Of a DNA stretch of 9,598 nt, positions 6,819-9,598 are shown one piece after another (positions within the stretch are counted from its first letter, which is position 1; each line of letters opens with the position of its first letter). Below the pieces are notes generated by a model, which saw only the letters and a program-made list of their open reading frames with translations, was not told where the DNA came from and did no database searches. Source of the DNA: an uncultured Lachnospiraceae bacterium (GTDB lineage Bacteria; Bacillota; Clostridia; Lachnospirales; Lachnospiraceae); the NCBI GenBank assembly GCA_947589175.1, contig CANPZR010000085.1, positions 1 through 9,598 of the forward strand, given 5' to 3'. The position numbers and the translations under genes were made by a program.

Positions 6819-8903
6819 TTAACTCCTCGCTTTGTCCCATGTATTTATATCAAAAACTTTGATTCCACCCTTTTTCTGGCTCACTCCGGTATTTATCACA
6901 TAGAAGTAATCGCCGATTCGCAGGCCGCGGACGTATTCGAGCGCGTTGTAATCGTCCTCTGGGGATGTGCTGCATTGCATGAGCTTTTTCAGCTTTCCAT
7001 CCTGATATCCATACACCACGTAATATACATGATTTGTTTCTCCCCATTCGTCCTCATCCACGCCCCAGTACTCCACCTCGAATCCGACGAGCTTGCGCTC
7101 CTCGTCCACAAATACGCACCGGTGGTTGTATCCGGCCATGCTCTCCGAGTCCTCCTCTAAAAGCACGGTCTCCTTCTCGGTCAGCTCGTAATCCTCTCCG
7201 ACGCCGAACACAGACACTTTCACCCGGCTGTCCTCCCAGGAATCGCCCTTTTTTCCGCCCTTTCCGATGCCGATCAGCAGATCGTCGCCAAAGGAGTGGA
7301 GATATTCCGAAAATCCCGGCAGCTTTAACTCCGATTTCAGAGCCGGATTTTTCGGATCGGAAATGTCCACGGCAAAGACCGGATCCGTTTCCCGATAGGT
7401 GACAAAATACGCCATATTGTCTATATAATAGGAAGAATAAATCCGCTCGTCGTTGCCGAGCTGCGCGATTTCTCCCAGCTTCTCCAGCTTTTCGTCCAGC
7501 ACGCAGAGACCGTTTGTGGTGGTCATCGAGTCATCGTCGCTTTTTTTATACCGGGTGTAGACATAGGCGAGATTCCCGTTGTACTCATGCATATAATAGG
7601 AATCCTCGATGAGCCCCTCCGCCTTCGTCCGGCCGACATACGCGAACTCCCCGTCGCGGTACCCATATTTGTAAATGAGAGATTTTGCCTTTGGTCCCCA
7701 TCTGTGCTCGCCATATCCCGCGGCATAGATATTGTCCTGGCTCACATAATAGACCTCCGCGCCGCCCAGAATCGCCGCCGAATCCTGAAACTCGCACTCC
7801 CCGTCTACCTTCAAAGACGTCATGACCATGTAATCGTTGCTCTTTGCGTCCTCGTCGTACAGAATCTTATTTCCCCGGACGCACTCTCCGTTCGCAATGG
7901 GAATGAACTGCTCCGGCTCATCATCCTTGCAGTTGTTTCTGTACACCCGATAATTGCTGAACGTGTACAGATAGCCGCCGCTCACGCGGGAGGACATATA
8001 GGTCCCGCTCTGTTTCAGCGTCTTCAGCCGCTTGGGATGGCGGACGTCGCTCACATCGTAAATCCAGATGACCGTCGTCATGCCGACCGAACCATACGCG
8101 CTGGAGCTGTACGCGATATCTTCCTCGGCCTCGGCTGACGCGGAACTGCCTTTTTTATTTTCCTCAATGATATTTCCCAGAATAATCAGGCGGTCGCCTG
8201 CCAGATACATTTCATTTCCCGAAAAAATGCTCCCCCGGATTGTAAACTGGGAGACCTGCTCCACCTTTGCCCCGTCCGCCCGATAAATGCGGACGCGCGC
8301 CTTCCGCCCTCCATTTACCGCATAAATATACGTTCCATCCGTCTTTACAATGTCCGCCTCCATCACGCCTTTCACCTGGAGATCGGTCTCCGAGTAGTCC
8401 GCGCCGGTTCCGCCCGCGCCCGACAGCCCGGCAGAGGAAGTCGCGCTTTGCTCGGGAACTGCGACTGCGTCCTCCGTCACATTGTTGTCGTATTTGGCCA
8501 CGGAATCCTTTATTATGCCTAAAGCATCGTCGCTATAGGCGTCGTTGTACTCGTTGAGCAGCTCCGCGATATCCCCGTAATATTCCTCGTCACCGAGGGA
8601 CGTGAGCTGTCCCTGGGAGCTGCCGTCCGTTTTCCCAGCATCCGGCGCAGAATCCAGCTTCTCTGGTGTTTCTATATAGGTTTGCTGCTCTGTAAAAACT
8701 TTCGCCACCGCGGCGCCGGAAACAATCAGCACCGCCAGCGCGGCCGCCACCGACAGAAGCTTCCTTGAAAACCGGCTCTTTTTCTGCTTTGCCTGCACGA
8801 CCGATGATAGCTTTTCTTCCATTTTTTCCGGCTCCAAAGACTCCGGCATCGGTATTTTTTCCGCCGACTGCAAAATTTTATCCTTTAATTCCTGATCGCT
8901 CAT
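6819..8903 (-). CDS. Membrane-anchored beta-propeller domain protein (PF09826-like), probable partner/anti-sigma of the upstream ECF sigma factor
   Basis: This 694-residue protein has a short cytoplasmic region (1-47) with a PMPESLEPEKMEEKL stretch like that seen before the membrane helix of many clostridial anti-sigma proteins, a basic KQKKSRFSRK patch, and one membrane segment (about 48-68). An acidic low-complexity linker follows (80-170), then a large extracytoplasmic domain. The domain opens with TDLQVKGVMEADIVKTDG (173-190), a hallmark of the secreted C-terminal beta-propeller family, and holds repeated strand pairs such as TVIWIYDVSDVRHPKRLKTL, VFAVDISDPKNPALKSEL and GGIKVFDINTWDKA. 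The ATG at 8903 is chosen because GGAGG lies 7-8 bases upstream and it overlaps the sigma factor stop as ATGA; the frame stays open further upstream only as a shadow within the sigma gene. The anti-sigma role is inferred from coupling and topology. Confidence 0.88.
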   Translation of the reverse strand: MSDQELKDKILQSAEKIPMPESLEPEKMEEKLSSVVQAKQKKSRFSRKLLSVAAALAVLIVSGAAVAKVFTEQQTYIETPEKLDSAPDAGKTDGSSQGQLTSLGDEEYYGDIAELLNEYNDAYSDDALGIIKDSVAKYDNNVTEDAVAVPEQSATSSAGLSGAGGTGADYSETDLQVKGVMEADIVKTDGTYIYAVNGGRKARVRIYRADGAKVEQVSQFTIRGSIFSGNEMYLAGDRLIILGNIIEENKKGSSASAEAEEDIAYSSSAYGSVGMTTVIWIYDVSDVRHPKRLKTLKQSGTYMSSRVSGGYLYTFSNYRVYRNNCKDDEPEQFIPIANGECVRGNKILYDEDAKSNDYMVMTSLKVDGECEFQDSAAILGGAEVYYVSQDNIYAAGYGEHRWGPKAKSLIYKYGYRDGEFAYVGRTKAEGLIEDSYYMHEYNGNLAYVYTRYKKSDDDSMTTTNGLCVLDEKLEKLGEIAQLGNDERIYSSYYIDNMAYFVTYRETDPVFAVDISDPKNPALKSELKLPGFSEYLHSFGDDLLIGIGKGGKKGDSWEDSRVKVSVFGVGEDYELTEKETVLLEEDSESMAGYNHRCVFVDEERKLVGFEVEYWGVDEDEWGETNHVYYVVYGYQDGKLKKLMQCSTSPEDDYNALEYVRGLRIGDYFYVINTGVSQKKGGIKVFDINTWDKARS

Positions 8904-9424
8904 ATTCCATCCTCCAATCCTAAACACTCTCTGACTCTCGCAAAAGCCCGGCTCTTGATGGAGCGCACCGATCCCTCTTTTTTGTGGATTATCTCTCCGA
9001 TTTCCCGACTGTTGTATCCGCCGAAAACGGACAGCGTCACGACCAGGCGCTCCTCCTCTGACAAGAGGGCGAGATATTCCTCTACCTCCGGCCTCTCGTA
9101 CCCCGCCTCCTCCGCGGCGGGCTCCTGCCAATCCGCGTCCGCTAAGTATGTGCCCCTGCTCTTATCCCGCAGCCACGCCCGACACTCGTTCACGGTAATC
9201 TGAAAAAGCCAGCTCTTAAAGGAAGAATCCTTTTTCAAAAACGGCAGCCTCTCATACGCCTTCAGCACCGCCGCGCTCACGGCGTCCTCCGCCGCGTAGG
9301 AATCCCCCAAATAACAGACTGCAAAGCGGTAGAGGGCCTTGTAGTACCGCTCGTATAAAAGAGCGAAAGAATGGGCGTCCCCCTTCTTGGCCGCTCCCAC
9401 CAAAAACCATTCCGTATCTGTCAT
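8900..9424 (-). CDS. ECF-type RNA polymerase sigma factor
   Basis: This 174-residue protein has only sigma regions 2 and 4, as in ECF sigma factors, which direct RNA polymerase to stress or envelope promoters. Region 2 spans about 18-90 (FALLYERYYKALYRFAVCYLGDSYAAEDAVSAA split around the core-binding helix, then SFKSWLFQITVNECRAWLRDK). A Glu/Ala-rich linker leads to region 4 at about 117-168 (LSEEERLVVTLSVFGGYNSREIGEII, then KKEGSVRSIKSRAFARVRECL, the helix-turn-helix for the -35 element). The start at 9424 is preferred because GAGGA lies 5-6 bases upstream. An in-frame ATG at 9490 has no ribosome site and would translate the upstream repeats. The gene is translationally coupled to the beta-propeller protein by a 4-bp overlap. 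Confidence 0.92.
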   Translation of the reverse strand: MTDTEWFLVGAAKKGDAHSFALLYERYYKALYRFAVCYLGDSYAAEDAVSAAVLKAYERLPFLKKDSSFKSWLFQITVNECRAWLRDKSRGTYLADADWQEPAAEEAGYERPEVEEYLALLSEEERLVVTLSVFGGYNSREIGEIIHKKEGSVRSIKSRAFARVRECLGLEDGI

Positions 9425-9450
9425 ATTTTCCTCATTTCCGCAAAGGTTAT

Positions 9451-9510
9451 ATGTCTGTCGTAGACAGACATTGCTGTTGTAGGCAGACATTGGCTATCTG
9501 TATAGACAAT
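9451..9510 (-). promoter_or_regulatory. Cluster of about 19-bp repeats with a perfect palindrome upstream of the sigma factor gene
   Basis: Three imperfect direct repeats follow each other on the plus strand: CTGTCGTAGACAGACATTG (9455-9473), CTGTTGTAGGCAGACATTG (9474-9492) and a degenerate CTATCTGTATAGACAATT (9494-9511). The first overlaps a perfect palindrome, arms ATGTCTGTC (9451-9459) and GACAGACAT (9463-9471) around GTA. The cluster ends about 27 bases before the sigma factor start codon, where an operator or a promoter element would sit. No regulator can be named, and I see no convincing -35/-10 pair in 9425-9598. Confidence 0.6.
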
Positions 9511-9598
9511 TTCACCTTTGCCTTTTTTCTGCATATGCGTATATTAGATGAATCAAAAGAGCAAAGTGTTGCAGGATTTTTGAAAATAATTTTATTTC

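Noticed and set aside
8904..9131. Extended N-terminus of the propeller protein beginning at 9131
   Set aside because: The extra Arg/Gly-rich residues are the sigma factor gene read in another frame. The ATG at 8903 has GGAGG and couples with the sigma stop.
9425..9490. Longer start for the sigma factor at ATG 9490 (22 extra residues)
   Set aside because: There is no Shine-Dalgarno before it, the extra peptide is just the translated repeat cluster, and it does not resemble a sigma factor N-terminus. ATG 9424 has a good ribosome site.

Overview
The window looks like a chromosomal segment of a Clostridia-class Firmicute, most likely a Lachnospiraceae relative. This is inferred from the type of ClpX N-terminus, the Gly-Gly-Ala-Gly-rich Shine-Dalgarno sites, the DUF1292 protein, the membrane-anchored HtrA with a long cytoplasmic tail, and an ECF sigma factor paired with a beta-propeller membrane protein. 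No rRNA, tRNA, CRISPR array, insertion sequence or phage gene was seen. The content is mostly housekeeping and envelope-related.

Left part (1-2202): on the minus strand lie the N-terminal zinc-finger end of a clpX gene, cut by the window edge, and a complete htrA-type serine protease gene with its own hairpin terminator. The protease has an unusual 18-bp minisatellite in its cytoplasmic tail. A roughly 200-bp intergenic region then carries divergent promoter-like sequences and a small inverted repeat.

Middle part (2203-6297): a TTG-started polyprenyl-phosphate sugar phosphotransferase gene on the plus strand runs into, and overlaps by 7 bp, a large minus-strand gene. That gene encodes a PD-(D/E)XK nuclease domain fused to an XPD/DinG-type iron-sulfur helicase. 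Divergently from the helicase starts a tiny membrane protein gene with a cysteine-rich tail, driven by a good extended -10 promoter. It overlaps tail to tail by 4 bp with the next gene.

Right part (6294-9598): on the minus strand are a very acidic DUF1292 protein, a hairpin, and a two-gene unit. In that unit an ECF-type sigma factor overlaps by ATGA with a membrane-anchored beta-propeller protein, which plausibly acts as its anti-sigma factor or sensor. A cluster of about 19-bp repeats, one of them a perfect palindrome, lies just upstream of the sigma factor and is a good candidate for a control site.

The genes share a surface and proteostasis flavour (ClpX, HtrA, sugar transferase, sigma factor with extracytoplasmic propeller), but nothing in the sequence shows that they form one system. 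No clearly new defence or mobile system was found. The most interesting items are the sigma/propeller pair with its upstream repeats, the nuclease-helicase fusion, the small Cys-rich membrane protein and the HtrA tail minisatellite.
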